A stretch of 64,000 nt of DNA from Amycolatopsis lexingtonensis (GCF_014873755.1 NZ_JADBEG010000001.1:6608501-6672500), one strand, 5' to 3'. Positions 34,264 through 44,034 are shown, counted from the stretch's first letter. The notes: generated from the sequence alone by a model not told the origin. Made by a program: numbers and translations.

Positions 34264-35160
34264 CTAGGGGGCGGTGCGGACGTTGCGGGTTTGGTCCGCG
34301 CGGGCGGCGAGTTCGGCGTCCGGCGGGTAGTCCACGCCCAGGAGGGTGAGGCCGTGGGCCGGGGCCACCGCGCTGTCGCGGATGCCGCTCTCCAGCACCT
34401 TCGACGGCCACGCGTCCGTGCGGCGGCCGTCGCCGACCAGCAGGAGGACGCCGACCAGGCTGCGGACCATCGAGTGGCAGAACGCGTCCGCCGAGACCCG
34501 GACCTCCAGCAGGTGCTCGTCCACCCGCGTCCACTCCAGGCGCTGCAGCTCGCGGATCGTCGTGCCCGTGTCGCGCTGCTTGCAATAGGCCGCGAAGTCG
34601 TGCAAGCCCAGCAGTTCCGCAGCCGCCGCGTTCATCGCGTCCGTCGACAGTGGACGGTTCCAGGCCAGGGTGTCGTGGCGGCGCAACGGATCCACGCCCC
34701 ACGGCGCGTCCGAGACCCGGTAGCGGTAGTGACGGCGGATGGCCGAGAACCGCGCGTCGAAGCCCTCGGGCGCGATCCGGGCGCCCAGCACCCGGACGTC
34801 GCCCGGCAGGAGGCGGTTCCAGCGGCCCGTCATGCGGGTCAGATCGGGGATGCCCTCGGCGGACACGGGGATGCGGCCGGAGGGCTCGGAAAGGGGCACC
34901 ACGTCGACGTGCACCACCTGCCCGGTCGCGTGCACCCCGGCGTCCGTGCGGCCCGCCACGACCACGGACTTCGGGACCGACGCCCCGGGCGGCTGACGCT
35001 GCAGCGCCTCCTCCAGGAGCCCCTGGACGGTCCGGCGGCCCGGCTGGCGGGCCCAGCCCGAGAAGTCCGTGCCGTCGTAGGAGACGTCCAGGCGCAGACG
35101 AACGAGCCCGCCCTCCCCAGCGGGAGTGGCGGGCTCGTCCGGTGTGCTTCCAGCCGTCAG
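34264..35160 (-). CDS. truA: tRNA pseudouridine(38-40) synthase, probable CTG start
   Basis: TruA modifies U38-U40 in tRNA anticodon stems. The catalytic Asp is in GRTDAGVHATGQ. The conserved N-terminal part RLRLDVSYDGTDFSGWARQP lies upstream of the first ATG/GTG/TTG in the frame (the GTG at 34965). So the true start must be earlier. The frame has no canonical start there. The best candidate is CTG at 35160, eight bases after AAGGA and just downstream of the rplQ stop; it gives 298 residues. It is the last gene of the alpha operon. Confidence 0.82.
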   Translation of the reverse strand: MTAGSTPDEPATPAGEGGLVRLRLDVSYDGTDFSGWARQPGRRTVQGLLEEALQRQPPGASVPKSVVVAGRTDAGVHATGQVVHVDVVPLSEPSGRIPVSAEGIPDLTRMTGRWNRLLPGDVRVLGARIAPEGFDARFSAIRRHYRYRVSDAPWGVDPLRRHDTLAWNRPLSTDAMNAAAAELLGLHDFAAYCKQRDTGTTIRELQRLEWTRVDEHLLEVRVSADAFCHSMVRSLVGVLLLVGDGRRTDAWPSKVLESGIRDSAVAPAHGLTLLGVDYPPDAELAARADQTRNVRTAP

Positions 35161-35164
35161 GACG

Positions 35165-35719
35165 TCAGTCCTTCTTGGCGTCCGCGTCGTCCGAAGCCGG
35201 CGCTTCGGTCTCGGCGGCGGTGTCCTCGGCCTTGGCCTCGTCGGCGGCGGGAGCCTCCTCGGCCGGAGCCTCGGTGGTGGTCTCCTCCGCGGCCGGAGCG
35301 GCGGCCTTCTCGTCCTTGGCGAACTTCGTCTTGCGAGCGCGCTCGGCTTCCGAAGTCACCGTCTTCTCGGACACCAGCTCGATGACGGCCATGGCGGCGT
35401 TGTCGCCCTTGCGCGGCATCGTCTTGGTGATCCGGGTGTAGCCACCGGCACGCTCCGCGAAGTGCGGACCGATCTCGGCGAACAGCTTGTGCAGGACGTC
35501 CTTGTCACGGACGACCTTCTGCACCAGACGGCGGTTGTGCAGGTCGCCCCGCTTCGCCTTCGAGATCAGCTTCTCGGCCAGCGGGCGGACCCGCTTCGCC
35601 TTCGCCTCGGTCGTCGTGATCTTGCCGTGCTCGAACAGCTGCGTGGCCAAGTTGGCCAGGATCAGCCGCTCGTGCGCGGACGACCCGCCGAGCCGGGCTC
35701 CCTTGGTAGGGGTGGGCAT
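35165..35719 (-). CDS. rplQ: 50S ribosomal protein L17 with acidic C-terminal extension
   Basis: The conserved L17 core occupies residues 1-125 ([20 protein letters not shown], then [14 protein letters not shown]). The last 60 residues are an acidic Ala/Glu/Thr-rich tail ([20 protein letters not shown]). The tail is typical of actinobacteria but long here. The gene lies between rpoA and truA on the minus strand. Confidence 0.96.
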   Translation of the reverse strand: MPTPTKGARLGGSSAHERLILANLATQLFEHGKITTTEAKAKRVRPLAEKLISKAKRGDLHNRRLVQKVVRDKDVLHKLFAEIGPHFAERAGGYTRITKTMPRKGDNAAMAVIELVSEKTVTSEAERARKTKFAKDEKAAAPAAEETTTEAPAEEAPAADEAKAEDTAAETEAPASDDADAKKD

Positions 35720-35759
35720 TGGTTCTCCTAGTTCAGCTCACAGCGTCCGGGCGAAGGCC

Positions 35760-36830
35760 TCAGAGCTGCTCGGTCTCTGCGTAGTCCTGGCCATCGTCGT
35801 GGCCGTCCGAAATCCCGTCGGCGATGCCACCGACACCCTCCGACCAGCCTTCACCGTCGTAGCTGGCGGCCGCCGCGGTCGGGTCGAACCCGGGCGGGCT
35901 GTCCTTCAGCGCGAGGCCGAGGCCGACGAGCTTGAGCTTGACCTCGTCGATCGACTTGGCGCCGAAGTTGCGGATGTCGAGCAGGTCCGCCTCGCTGCGC
36001 GAGACGAGCTCGCCCACCGTGTGGATGCCTTCGCGCTTGAGGCAGTTGTACGACCGGACGGTGAGGTCCAGGTCCTCGATCGGCATCGCGTAGGCGGCGA
36101 TGGTGTCCGCCTCCTGCGGCGACGGGCCGATCTCGATGCCCTCGGCGTCGACGTTCAGCTCGCGGGCGAGACCGAACAGCTCCACCAGCGTCTTGCCGGC
36201 CGACGCGACCGCGTCGCGCGGCGTGATCGACGGCTTGGTCTCGACGTCCAGGATCAGCTTGTCGAAGTCGGTGCGCTGCTCGACACGGGTGGCCTCGACC
36301 TTGTAGGTCACCTTGAGCACCGGCGAGTAGATCGAGTCGACCGGGATCCGGCCGATCTCCGCGCCCGCCTGCTTGTTCTGCAGGGCCGGAACGTAACCGC
36401 GGCCGCGCTCGACGACGAGCTCGATCTCGAGCTTGCCCTTGCCGTTCAGCGACGCGATGTGCAGATCCGGGTTGTGCACGGTGACACCCGCCGGCGGCAC
36501 GATGTCGGCCGCCGTGACCTCACCCGGGCCCTGCTTGCGCAGGTACATGGTGACCGGCTCGTCCTCTTCCGAGGACACCACGAGCTCCTTGAGGTTCAGG
36601 ATGATGTCGGTGACGTCTTCCTTCACCCCGGGAACGGTGGTGAACTCGTGCAGCACGCCGTCGATGCGGATGCTCGTCACGGCCGCGCCCGGGATGGACG
36701 ACAGCAGCGTACGACGCAGCGAGTTGCCGAGCGTGTAGCCGAAGCCGGGCTCCAGCGGTTCGATGGTGAACCGGGAGCGGGTCTCGTTGACCGTCTCTTC
36801 GCCGAGAGCCGGCCGCTGGGAAATCAGCAT
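35760..36830 (-). CDS. rpoA: DNA-directed RNA polymerase alpha subunit
   Basis: The ATG at 36830 ([20 protein letters not shown]) follows AAGGA. The 356-residue protein has the dimerising N-terminal domain ([20 protein letters not shown]), a linker and the C-terminal domain that binds promoters and activators ([20 protein letters not shown]). An acidic tail ([15 protein letters not shown]) ends it. It lies between rpsD and rplQ. Confidence 0.97.
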   Translation of the reverse strand: MLISQRPALGEETVNETRSRFTIEPLEPGFGYTLGNSLRRTLLSSIPGAAVTSIRIDGVLHEFTTVPGVKEDVTDIILNLKELVVSSEEDEPVTMYLRKQGPGEVTAADIVPPAGVTVHNPDLHIASLNGKGKLEIELVVERGRGYVPALQNKQAGAEIGRIPVDSIYSPVLKVTYKVEATRVEQRTDFDKLILDVETKPSITPRDAVASAGKTLVELFGLARELNVDAEGIEIGPSPQEADTIAAYAMPIEDLDLTVRSYNCLKREGIHTVGELVSRSEADLLDIRNFGAKSIDEVKLKLVGLGLALKDSPPGFDPTAAAASYDGEGWSEGVGGIADGISDGHDDGQDYAETEQL

Positions 36831-36932
36831 TCCTTGTTTTCCTTTCCAGACGACGCCCGCCATATGACGTCGAAGGGATGGCGCGGCGGCGGCGCACCTG
36901 TTGCGCCGCCGCCCGGTCCGACCGGGGCCGGA

Positions 36933-37538
36933 CTACTTCGAGTAGAGCTCGACGATCAGCTGTTCCTGAACCGGAACGTCGATCTGCGCACGCTCCGGCA
37001 GCTGGTGGACCAGCACGCGGAGGTTGGACTGGACGACCTGCAGCCACGCCGGGATGGGGCGCTCGCCGAAGGACTCCTTGGCCACCACGAAGGGCAGCAT
37101 CGAGAACGACTTCGGCCGCACGTCGATGATGTCCCACTTGGTGACCTGGTACGACGGGACGTTGACCTTGACGCCGTTGACCAGGAAGTGGCCGTGGCTC
37201 ACCAGCTGACGCGCCTGGCGGCGGGTGCGGGCGATGCCGGCGCGGTAGATCACGTTGTCCAGGCGGGACTCGAGGATCTGCAGCAGGTTCTCACCGGTCT
37301 TGCCCGGACGCCGGACGGCTTCCTTGTAGTACCGGACGAACTGACGCTCGAGAACGCCGTAGGTGTAGCGAGCCTTCTGCTTCTCCTGCGACTGCAGGAG
37401 GTACTCGGACTCCTTGATGCGCCCGCGGCCGTGCTGGCCCGGCGGGTAGGGGCGACGCTCGAAAGCCTGGTCGCCGCCGATGAGGTCAACCTTGAGGCGA
37501 CGCGAAATACGCGTCGCGGGGCCGGTGTAACGAGCCAT
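36933..37538 (-). CDS. rpsD: 30S ribosomal protein S4
   Basis: This 201-residue S4 is of the Cys-free (non-zinc) type: MARYTGPATRISRRLKVDL at the start, and the S4 RNA-binding domain with LESRLDNVIYRAGIARTRRQ in the middle. In other bacteria S4 represses its own operon; no matching pseudoknot was identified here. It lies 23 bases from rpsK and 102 from rpoA. Confidence 0.97.
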   Translation of the reverse strand: MARYTGPATRISRRLKVDLIGGDQAFERRPYPPGQHGRGRIKESEYLLQSQEKQKARYTYGVLERQFVRYYKEAVRRPGKTGENLLQILESRLDNVIYRAGIARTRRQARQLVSHGHFLVNGVKVNVPSYQVTKWDIIDVRPKSFSMLPFVVAKESFGERPIPAWLQVVQSNLRVLVHQLPERAQIDVPVQEQLIVELYSK

Positions 37539-37561
37539 TTCTTCTTACTCCTCCCCGTTCC

Positions 37562-37969
37562 TCAGACCCGGCGCCGCTTGGGCGGGCGGCAGCCGTTGTG
37601 AGGCTGCGGGGTCACGTCCTGGATGGTGCCGACCTCGAGGCCGGCCGCCTGCAGCGAGCGGATCGCCGTCTCGCGGCCCGAACCCGGGCCCTTCACGAAG
37701 ACGTCGACCTTCTTCATGCCGTGCTCGGCGGCCTTGCGGGCAGCGTTCTCGGCGGCCATCTGCGCGGCGAACGGGGTGGACTTACGCGAGCCCTTGAAGC
37801 CCACGTGACCACTCGACGCCCACGCGATCACGGCACCGGTCGGGTCCGTGATCGAGACGATGGTGTTGTTGAAGGTGCTCTTGATGTGCGCGTGACCGTG
37901 CGCGACATTCTTCTTTTCCTTGCGGCGGACCTTCTTGGCCCCGGCCGCAGTACGAGACTTCGGTGGCAT
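37562..37969 (-). CDS. rpsK: 30S ribosomal protein S11
   Basis: The 135-residue S11 ([20 protein letters not shown] near the start; [10 protein letters not shown] at the end) includes the conserved [20 protein letters not shown]. Its ATG at 37969 follows AGGAGA about 12 bases away. That site comes directly after the stop of the short frame at 37988-38173. Confidence 0.97.
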   Translation of the reverse strand: MPPKSRTAAGAKKVRRKEKKNVAHGHAHIKSTFNNTIVSITDPTGAVIAWASSGHVGFKGSRKSTPFAAQMAAENAARKAAEHGMKKVDVFVKGPGSGRETAIRSLQAAGLEVGTIQDVTPQPHNGCRPPKRRRV

Positions 37970-37987
37970 GTTCTGAGGGTTCTCCTG

Positions 37988-38173
37988 TTAGCGCGCGTTC
38001 TCTTGGTGAGCGGCGACCGCTTCGGCCTGGCCGCGCCGGATGATCGAACCGGCGTCGGTGTACAGGTTGCGGAGCGCCATCGGGCGGGCGTAGAGCGCCT
38101 TGGGCGAGACACAAGCCGAGCCGCGGCGCTGAACGCCACCCATCTGCACGACCTTCTTGCCCTGGACGCTCAC
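37988..38173 (-). CDS. Candidate small gene between rpsM and rpsK, 61 residues
   Basis: A 61-codon frame opens with a GTG that overlaps the rpsM stop in a GTGA arrangement and closes with TAA just before the rpsK ribosome site. Its third codon positions are about 87% G or C, as expected for a gene here. The product is basic ([20 protein letters not shown], then [20 protein letters not shown]) with one Cys. It fills an otherwise unexplained gap of about 200 bases between two genes that are normally close. I recognise no family, and a chance frame is possible. Confidence 0.4.
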   Translation of the reverse strand: MSVQGKKVVQMGGVQRRGSACVSPKALYARPMALRNLYTDAGSIIRRGQAEAVAAHQENAR

Positions 38174-38550
38174 TTCTTGCCAGCCTTCTTCTTGCCGGCG
38201 ACCGTCTTCTTCGGACCCTTGCGGGTACGGGCGTTGGTCTTCGTGCGCTGACCACGGACGGGAAGTCCGCGGCGCCAGCGAAGGCCCTCGTAGCACCCGA
38301 TCTCGATCTTCCGACGGATGTCGGCGTTCACCTCGCGGCGAAGGTCACCCTCGACCTTGAAGTTCTCTTCGATGTACACACGCAGCTTCGCGAGGTCGTC
38401 ATCGCTGAGGTCTTTGACGCGGGTGTCCGCGTTGAGCTCGGCAGCCTTGATGAGCTGCTTCGAGCGGGTACGGCCGATGCCGTAGATGTACGTAAGCGCG
38501 ATCTCCAACCGCTTCTCGCGGGGGAGGTCTACGCCAGCGAGTCGTGCCAT
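38170..38550 (-). CDS. rpsM: 30S ribosomal protein S13
   Basis: This 126-residue S13 has [19 protein letters not shown] at the start and the basic tail ([19 protein letters not shown]) that reaches the tRNA. It lies between rpmJ, 205 bases upstream, and the small frame that overlaps its stop. The long gap to rpmJ contains no gene I can support. Confidence 0.96.
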   Translation of the reverse strand: MARLAGVDLPREKRLEIALTYIYGIGRTRSKQLIKAAELNADTRVKDLSDDDLAKLRVYIEENFKVEGDLRREVNADIRRKIEIGCYEGLRWRRGLPVRGQRTKTNARTRKGPKKTVAGKKKAGKK

Positions 38551-38755
38551 TGGCGCTGATGCTCCTTCATTGAATTCATCTTCAGGTCTGCTCCCCGTCC
38601 GGTTCCGGGACCGACTCGCCTGTCGTGCCCTCGGCTTGCGCCTCGGGTGTCCCAGCCCCGGCCTGAAGCCCGGGGGTGAACCGGTTCACTCACGTGAGCC
38701 GGCAGGTGCGGGGAGGTTGTGTAGCCGTCAATCCACTCTGGTCGAGTGCGAGTGA

Positions 38756-38869
38756 TCAGCCCTGCCGCTGCTTGTGCCGCAGGTTCTCGCAGATCACCAT
38801 GATCCGGCCGTGACGGCGGATCACCTTGCACTTGTCGCAGATCTTCTTGACGCTCGGCTGGACCTTCAC
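38756..38869 (-). CDS. rpmJ: 50S ribosomal protein L36 (zinc-binding form)
   Basis: This gene encodes 37 residues. It starts at the GTG at 38869, behind AGGAG. The product shows the C+ motif: two Cys in [20 protein letters not shown], a third Cys at its end, and His in [10 protein letters not shown]. These make the zinc ribbon. It is next after infA in the alpha operon. Confidence 0.93.
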   Translation of the reverse strand: MKVQPSVKKICDKCKVIRRHGRIMVICENLRHKQRQG

Positions 38870-38902
38870 GTCTTCTGCTCTCCTAGTAGCTGCTCTTCGT
38901 GA

Positions 38903-39124
38903 TCACTTGTAGCGGTAGACGATGCGACCACGAGAGAGGTCGTAGGGCGAGAGCTCCACGACAACCCTGTCCTCGGGCAGGATGCGGATGTAGTGCTGCC
39001 GCATCTTGCCGCTGATGTGTGCCAGGACCTTGTGACCGTTCTCCAACTCGACGCGGAACATCGCGTTGGGGAGCGGCTCGACTACGCGGCCTTCGACCTC
39101 GATGGCCCCGTCTTTCTTCGCCAT
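38903..39124 (-). CDS. infA: Translation initiation factor IF-1
   Basis: The 73-residue OB-fold protein ([20 protein letters not shown], then [20 protein letters not shown]) binds the 30S A site during initiation. It heads the infA-rpmJ-rpsM-rpsK-rpsD-rpoA-rplQ-truA run. The 265-base gap from map upstream should hold its promoter. Confidence 0.97.
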   Translation of the reverse strand: MAKKDGAIEVEGRVVEPLPNAMFRVELENGHKVLAHISGKMRQHYIRILPEDRVVVELSPYDLSRGRIVYRYK

Positions 39125-39353
39125 GTCCTCCGCATTTCCTTGTCATCGACCGTCTGTCGCCACACCGTGATCAACTCGAGCACTAGTGCTGGGTTGGGTG
39201 TTGCGTGGCACACTGGTGCCCGAGTCCCAAGATCGTGAATTCACGAGCGCGCAGGATCCGGGCGCGATAAGTGCGCCGACTTGACAGTGTACGCATGCCG
39301 TGTCGCGACCCCCAAACCGGGGGTGACCATGCTAAAGGACCGTGCAGGTGGAC

Positions 39354-39367
39354 GTGATCGCGATCAC
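39354..39367. promoter_or_regulatory. Candidate Crp/GlxR-type site between map and infA
   Basis: GTGATCGCGATCAC is a perfect 14-bp palindrome of the form GTGA-N6-TCAC, the half-site pattern of Crp/Fnr-family regulators such as GlxR. It lies 230 bases upstream of infA and just past the map stop. At this distance it could regulate the alpha operon, or simply be a short hairpin after map. Low confidence. Confidence 0.3.
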
Positions 39368-39389
39368 CTCGTGTGGGTGAACGTGCAGG

Positions 39390-40214
39390 TCAGGCGTCTT
39401 CCGGGGCGGTGAGCACCCAGGGACCCTCTTCGGTGATCGCCACCGTGTGCTCCCAGTGGGCCGCACGCGAGCCGTCGGCCGTGACGACCGTCCAGCCGTC
39501 GTCCAGCTCGCGGGTCTCGCCACCGCCGCCGGTCAGCATCGGCTCGATCGCCAGCGCCATGCCGGGCTTGAGCCGCGGGCCCTTGCCGGGCTTGCCGACG
39601 TTCGGCAGGAACGGGTCCATGTGCATCTGGCGGCCGATGCCGTGGCCGCCGTACTCGAGGATCATCCCGTACTCGATGCCGTCGTCGCGGCCCGCGCGTT
39701 CGGCGGCCGACTGGACGGCGTAGGAGATGTCGGTCAGCCGGCCGCCGGCGCTGACCGCCTCGATGCCGGCCCACATCGCCGCTTCGGTCGCCGCGGAGAG
39801 CGCCAGGTCGGCGTCGGAGACGGCGCCGATGGCCAGCGTCACGGCGGAGTCGCCGTGCCAGCCGTCGAGGATCGCCCCGCAGTCGACGGAGATGATGTCG
39901 CCGTCGGCCAGCACCTGGGTCTTCGCCGGGATGCCGTGGACGATCTGCTCGTTCACCGACGCGCAGATCGATGCCGGGAAGCCGTGGTAGCCCTTGAACG
40001 ACGGCACCGCGCCGGCGTCCCGGATCGTCTGCTCGGCCAGCTCGTCGAGCTCGGCGGTGCTGACGCCCGGTTTCGCCGCGGCGCGGACGGCCGCCAGGGT
40101 ACGGGCGACGACGAGACCCGCCGCCCGCATCGCCTGCAGCTCGTCCGGGGTCTTGACCTCGATCATGCGCCCGCGGCGGAGCACTTGCAGAACACGCAAC
40201 CCTCCGAGATTCAC
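39390..40214 (-). CDS. map: Type I methionine aminopeptidase
   Basis: Map removes the initiator Met. The 274-residue reading begins at a GTG that overlaps the adk stop; the ATG at 40166 ([17 protein letters not shown]) is the conventional shorter start and may be correct. The metal ligands are visible: two Asp in [19 protein letters not shown], His in [10 protein letters not shown], and Glu in AIEPML and in WEHTVAI. It follows secY-adk. Confidence 0.94.
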   Translation of the reverse strand: MNLGGLRVLQVLRRGRMIEVKTPDELQAMRAAGLVVARTLAAVRAAAKPGVSTAELDELAEQTIRDAGAVPSFKGYHGFPASICASVNEQIVHGIPAKTQVLADGDIISVDCGAILDGWHGDSAVTLAIGAVSDADLALSAATEAAMWAGIEAVSAGGRLTDISYAVQSAAERAGRDDGIEYGMILEYGGHGIGRQMHMDPFLPNVGKPGKGPRLKPGMALAIEPMLTGGGGETRELDDGWTVVTADGSRAAHWEHTVAITEEGPWVLTAPEDA

Positions 40215-40765
40215 GTGCGGTCGCGCAGCGCTTCCAGGACCCGGCCGGAGATCTCCTCGACGCTGCCGACGCCGTCGACGGTCACGAGGATGTCGGCGTA
40301 GTACTCCAGCAGCGGCGCGGTGTCCGACACGTAGATCTGCTGACGGCGGCGGATGACCTCTTCGGTGTCGTCCGCGCGGCCGCGCGACATGAGCCGGCCG
40401 ACGACGACGTCCTCCGGCACCTGCAGCTGGATCACCGCGTCGAGCGAGACGTCGGTGTCGCCCAGGATCTCCCCGAGGACCTCGGCCTGCTTGGTGTTGC
40501 GGGGGAAGCCGTCGAGCAGGAAGCCGACCTTGGCGTCCGGCTCCGCGAGCCGCTCGCGGACCATTTCGTTGGTCACCGAGTCGGGCACGAGCTCGCCCGA
40601 GTCCAGGTAGCGCTTCGCCTCCTGGCCGAGCGGGGTCTCCTGGCCGACGTGCGCGCGGAACAGGTCACCGGTCGAGATGTGCGGGATCCGCAGCTGCTCG
40701 GACAGGGCCACCGCCTGCGTGCCTTTACCCGCGCCGGGCGGACCGACGAGAACCAGCCGCGTCAC
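40211..40765 (-). CDS. adk: Adenylate kinase
   Basis: Adk interconverts ATP, ADP and AMP. The 184-residue protein has the P-loop [14 protein letters not shown] at residues 7-20, the AMP-binding [13 protein letters not shown] and a short lid, so it is the small, zinc-free form. It overlaps secY upstream and map downstream by four bases each. Confidence 0.96.
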   Translation of the reverse strand: MTRLVLVGPPGAGKGTQAVALSEQLRIPHISTGDLFRAHVGQETPLGQEAKRYLDSGELVPDSVTNEMVRERLAEPDAKVGFLLDGFPRNTKQAEVLGEILGDTDVSLDAVIQLQVPEDVVVGRLMSRGRADDTEEVIRRRQQIYVSDTAPLLEYYADILVTVDGVGSVEEISGRVLEALRDRT

Positions 40766-42069
40766 TTCAAGAACCCTTCGTAGTTGCGCTGCATCAGCTG
40801 GCTTTCGATCTGCTTCACGGTGTCGAGCCCGACACCGACCATGATCAGCACAGCCGTGCCGCCGAACGGGAAGTTCTGGTTGTTCCCGCTACCGGTCAAC
40901 GACAGGAAGAAGTTCGGGAGGATCGCGATGATGCCCAGGTACAGCGAGCCCGGCAGGGTGATCCGGCCGAGCACGAAGCTCAGGTACTCCGCGGTCGGGC
41001 GGCCGGGGCGGATGCCCGGGATGAACCCGCCGAACTTCTTCATCTCTTCCGCACGCTCGTCCACGTTGAACGTGATCGTGATGTAGAAGTACGTGAAGAA
41101 GATGATCAGCGCGAAGTACAGCGCGATGTGCACCCAGCTGGACTGGTTCACGATGTAGTTCTTGATGAAGACCTGCCAGCCGGAGTTGGCGTTCTGGTCG
41201 CCGACGAGGCGGCTGATCAGGTCCGGCAGGTACAGCAGGGACGACGCGAAGATGACCGGGATGACGCCGGCCTGGTTCACCTTGATCGGCAGGTAGGTCG
41301 ACGTGCCGCCGTACATCCGGCGGCCGATCATGCGCTTGGCGTACTGCACCGGGATCCGGCGCTGGCCCTGCTCGACGAAGATGACGCTGGCGATGATGAT
41401 CAGGCCGAAGATGCAGACGACCGCCAGACCGACGCCACCGGCGTTGCTGAGGATGTTGCCGCCCTCGGACGGGATGCGCGCCGCGATGTTCAGGAAGATC
41501 AGGACCGACATGCCGTTGCCGATGCCGCGCTCGGTGATCAGCTCGCCCAGCCACATCATGACGGCGGTACCCGCGGTCATCGTGATGACGATGAGGGACA
41601 GCGAGTAGATGCTGTTGTCCGGGATGATCGGCTGGTCGCAGTCGGGGAAGAGCTGCTTGCGGTCCGCGAGCGCGACCACGCCGGTGGCCTGCAGGATCGC
41701 CAGCGCGATCGTCAGGTACCGGGTGTACTGGGTCAGCTTGCCCTGGCCGGACTGGCCTTCCTTCTTCAGCTCCTCGAACCGCGGGATGACCACGGTGAGC
41801 AGCTGGATGATGATGCTCGCCGTGATGTACGGCATGATGCCGGTCGAGAAGAGCGACAGCTGCAGCAGCGCACCGCCGCTGAACAGGTTCAGCAGCTGGT
41901 AGACGCCTTCCTGGCCGCCCTGGGAGCTACAGGCCTGCACGGCTCCGTACGAGATCCCGGGTGCCGGAATGGTCGCACCGATTCGGTAGACCGCGACGAT
42001 GGCTAGCGTGAACAGGATCTTCTTGCGTAGATCCGGCGTCGCGAGAGCCGAGCGGAAGGCGCTGAACAC
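40762..42069 (-). CDS. secY: Protein translocase subunit SecY
   Basis: SecY forms the channel of the general secretion system. The GTG at 42069 ([20 protein letters not shown] after it) follows GAGGAGGT and gives 435 residues with about ten transmembrane helices. The plug-region [20 protein letters not shown] and the family-typical [20 protein letters not shown] are present. adk follows with a four-base overlap. Two unrelated genes separate it from rplO, so the spc operon is interrupted here. Confidence 0.96.
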   Translation of the reverse strand: MFSAFRSALATPDLRKKILFTLAIVAVYRIGATIPAPGISYGAVQACSSQGGQEGVYQLLNLFSGGALLQLSLFSTGIMPYITASIIIQLLTVVIPRFEELKKEGQSGQGKLTQYTRYLTIALAILQATGVVALADRKQLFPDCDQPIIPDNSIYSLSLIVITMTAGTAVMMWLGELITERGIGNGMSVLIFLNIAARIPSEGGNILSNAGGVGLAVVCIFGLIIIASVIFVEQGQRRIPVQYAKRMIGRRMYGGTSTYLPIKVNQAGVIPVIFASSLLYLPDLISRLVGDQNANSGWQVFIKNYIVNQSSWVHIALYFALIIFFTYFYITITFNVDERAEEMKKFGGFIPGIRPGRPTAEYLSFVLGRITLPGSLYLGIIAILPNFFLSLTGSGNNQNFPFGGTAVLIMVGVGLDTVKQIESQLMQRNYEGFLK

Positions 42070-42325
42070 GCGGGGGACCTCCTCGGCGTCGTCGGCCGTC
42101 CTCAACCGACGATCGGCTTGGCCGGCACGGTGGCCGGCGGGAACACACAGCACTACTGGCACGCAAGCCAGGAACGCTTCGGGGCACACTCGTCCCGAAG
42201 CGTGTCGCCGACTCTAACAGCTTCACCGGGCGTGTCCGCAGTCCGTGTGCGTTTTCCGTACCAAGGTTGCTCCGGCGGGTTGATCCACATCGGCGTCTTG
42301 GCGGTATTCCTTGACAGAATGTGGA

Positions 42326-42937
42326 TCAAGCGTTGGCTGACGCGAGCACGCCGGCCAGCCCGACGAGCACCACCCCGGTGCCGCGATCGACGGTGCGCCG
42401 GGCCCGCCGCGACAGCTTGGCCTGCCGCGCGGCGGCGCCGACCCCGACGTAGACCGAGCCCGCCAGGAACTCGGCCAGCAGGTACACCGCGCCCAAAAGC
42501 GCGATCTGCCCCGGAACCGGCCCGCGACCTGCGTCGATGAACTGCGGGACGAACGCGGTGAAGATCAGGATCGCCTTCGGGTTGGTGATCGCGACGCCGA
42601 ACTCCTTTCGGGCGACGCGCCACGCGCCGGCGGGCCGGGTGTCCGGTTCGCGCGTTTCGGCCGTCGACCGGAACAGGCGCACGCCGAGGTAGAGCAGGTA
42701 GGCGACACCGGCCCACTTGATGATCGTGAGCGCGGCCTCGGAGGCGGCCAGCAACTGTCCCAAACCGGCCGCGACGGCCGTGATCAACAGGGTGAACGCG
42801 GCCAGCCTGCCGCCCAGTCCGGCGAGGGCGCGGCGAACACCGTGCGTCATGCCGTGGTGGAGACCCAGCAGGTTGTTCGCCCCTGGCGTAAGCGCGATGA
42901 GCAGGGACGCCCCGAAGAAGACCAGCAGCCACGACAC
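42326..42937 (-). CDS. LysE/RhtB-family amino-acid exporter
   Basis: The 203-residue protein has about six transmembrane helices. Its start (SWLLVFFGASLLIALTPGAN) carries the PGAN motif of the LysE superfamily, and ITNPKAILIFTAFVPQFID is typical of the family. It should export an amino acid or a small solute; the substrate is unknown. It lies between rplO and secY on the same strand, an unusual position. An 11-bp inverted repeat with a 28-base loop (42280-42290, 42319-42329) covers its stop. Confidence 0.85.
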   Translation of the reverse strand: MSWLLVFFGASLLIALTPGANNLLGLHHGMTHGVRRALAGLGGRLAAFTLLITAVAAGLGQLLAASEAALTIIKWAGVAYLLYLGVRLFRSTAETREPDTRPAGAWRVARKEFGVAITNPKAILIFTAFVPQFIDAGRGPVPGQIALLGAVYLLAEFLAGSVYVGVGAAARQAKLSRRARRTVDRGTGVVLVGLAGVLASANA

Positions 42938-42959
42938 GTTTTCACGGTAACGCCGTCGG

Positions 42960-43934
42960 TCAACCGGGTTCTTCGGGCGGGAGCACGGTGATCGCGACCC
43001 CGCTGGGCGGTGTCGGCGTATCGGCGTAGGCGACGGCCGGATCGGCCCAGTCGCGGTTCCGGACGGACAGGTGCGCCACGACCGCGGCGGCGACGGCCAC
43101 GGCGGTGGCCAGTACCAGCAGCCACATGCCGGCCCCGGTGACGACTTCGAGGTCGACGGTCCCGACGAGCGCGCTCAGCTCGAACCGGTTCATCGCGACG
43201 GTGCTGACCACGCCGGCGGTGAAGAGGGCGGCGCCACCGATGACCCACCGCCCGCGCGCGGGCCGCGAGAAGGCCACGAAGGCGGCGGCGAACAGCAGGA
43301 CGGCGGCGAGGACGAGCGGCACGCCCAGTGGCGCGCCCGCGCGGTCGGTGGCGTCCTGGCCGGGGATTTCGATGGTGGTGCCCCAGGCGGTCTGGGTGAT
43401 GGCCAGCCGGGTTTCGAAGGACCGCTGGCGGAGGTTGAGGTGCTCCTGGACGCGGAAGAGCGGCAGGAGGGTCCCGGCTACGGCCAGGAGGGCTGAGAGG
43501 AGGGCGAGGGCGGGTGGGAGGAAGCGCAGAACCCCGGCGGCGGCCGGCTTCGGGGATTCGGTGGGGGCTTGCTGGGGTGGTTGTGGTGGGTGGGGCTGGG
43601 GCGGCAGGCCGGGCAGCTGTGCGACGGGGAACGGCGCAGGTAGCGAAGGCTGTGGCGGCTCGCCGGAGAAGCCGGCCGACGCAGGTGGTGAAGGCTGTGC
43701 GGCTGGAACACCCGGCGGTCGCGGTGCCTCCACCGGGAAGTCCAACGGCGCCGGTGCCGCGGGCTGCCCTGCCTCCGCCGAAGACTCCCGAGCCTCGGCC
43801 TGCGCCTCGACCCTCGGCGTCTCCCCCGCGGGTGCGCCCGCACCAGGCTCGAGGCCGCCAGGGCGGGGTGCCTCGACCGGGAAGCTCAGCGGCGACCCTG
43901 TGGGGTCAGGCGGGTCCTGCGGTGATCTGTCCAC
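42960..43934 (-). CDS. Pro-rich membrane protein of unknown function
   Basis: The GTG at 43934 follows GGAGG by eight bases and gives 324 residues; a longer start at the GTG at 43982 has no such site. Residues 1-135 are Pro/Ala/Glu-rich and repeat the block FPVEAPRP twice. Four transmembrane helices follow (LLSALLAVAGTLLPLF, LVLAAVLLFAAAFVAF, and two more near the C-terminus). I recognise no family. It shares the strand of the LysE-type gene downstream, 23 bases away. Confidence 0.72.
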   Translation of the reverse strand: MDRSPQDPPDPTGSPLSFPVEAPRPGGLEPGAGAPAGETPRVEAQAEARESSAEAGQPAAPAPLDFPVEAPRPPGVPAAQPSPPASAGFSGEPPQPSLPAPFPVAQLPGLPPQPHPPQPPQQAPTESPKPAAAGVLRFLPPALALLSALLAVAGTLLPLFRVQEHLNLRQRSFETRLAITQTAWGTTIEIPGQDATDRAGAPLGVPLVLAAVLLFAAAFVAFSRPARGRWVIGGAALFTAGVVSTVAMNRFELSALVGTVDLEVVTGAGMWLLVLATAVAVAAAVVAHLSVRNRDWADPAVAYADTPTPPSGVAITVLPPEEPG

Positions 43935-43984
43935 TCCCCGATCCTCCGTCCGGATCCGCCTCCCGGCAAGGAACCCGGACACGC

Positions 43985-44020
43985 CGAAGGCCCGCCCGGC
44001 GCGAGCCGGGCGGGCCTTCG
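43985..44020 (-). terminator. GC hairpin after rplO
   Basis: CGAAGGCCCGCCCGGC (43985-44000) pairs perfectly with its complement (44005-44020) around GCGA, 15 bases after the rplO stop. There is no U-tract, so termination may be partial. It marks the point where the spc operon is interrupted. Confidence 0.75.
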
Positions 44021-44034
44021 AAACGTGGAACAGC

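Noticed and set aside
39308..39324. ACCCCC / GGGGGT hairpin between infA and map as a terminator.
   Set aside because: The stem is only six bases and has no U-tract on the minus strand, so I do not list it as a terminator.
42280..42329. Inverted TTGATCCACAT / ATGTGGATCAA considered as DnaA boxes.
   Set aside because: The sequence has an extra base relative to the TT(A/G)TCCACA box, only one pair is present, and no origin genes are nearby. It overlaps the stop of the LysE-type gene and is more likely a weak hairpin.
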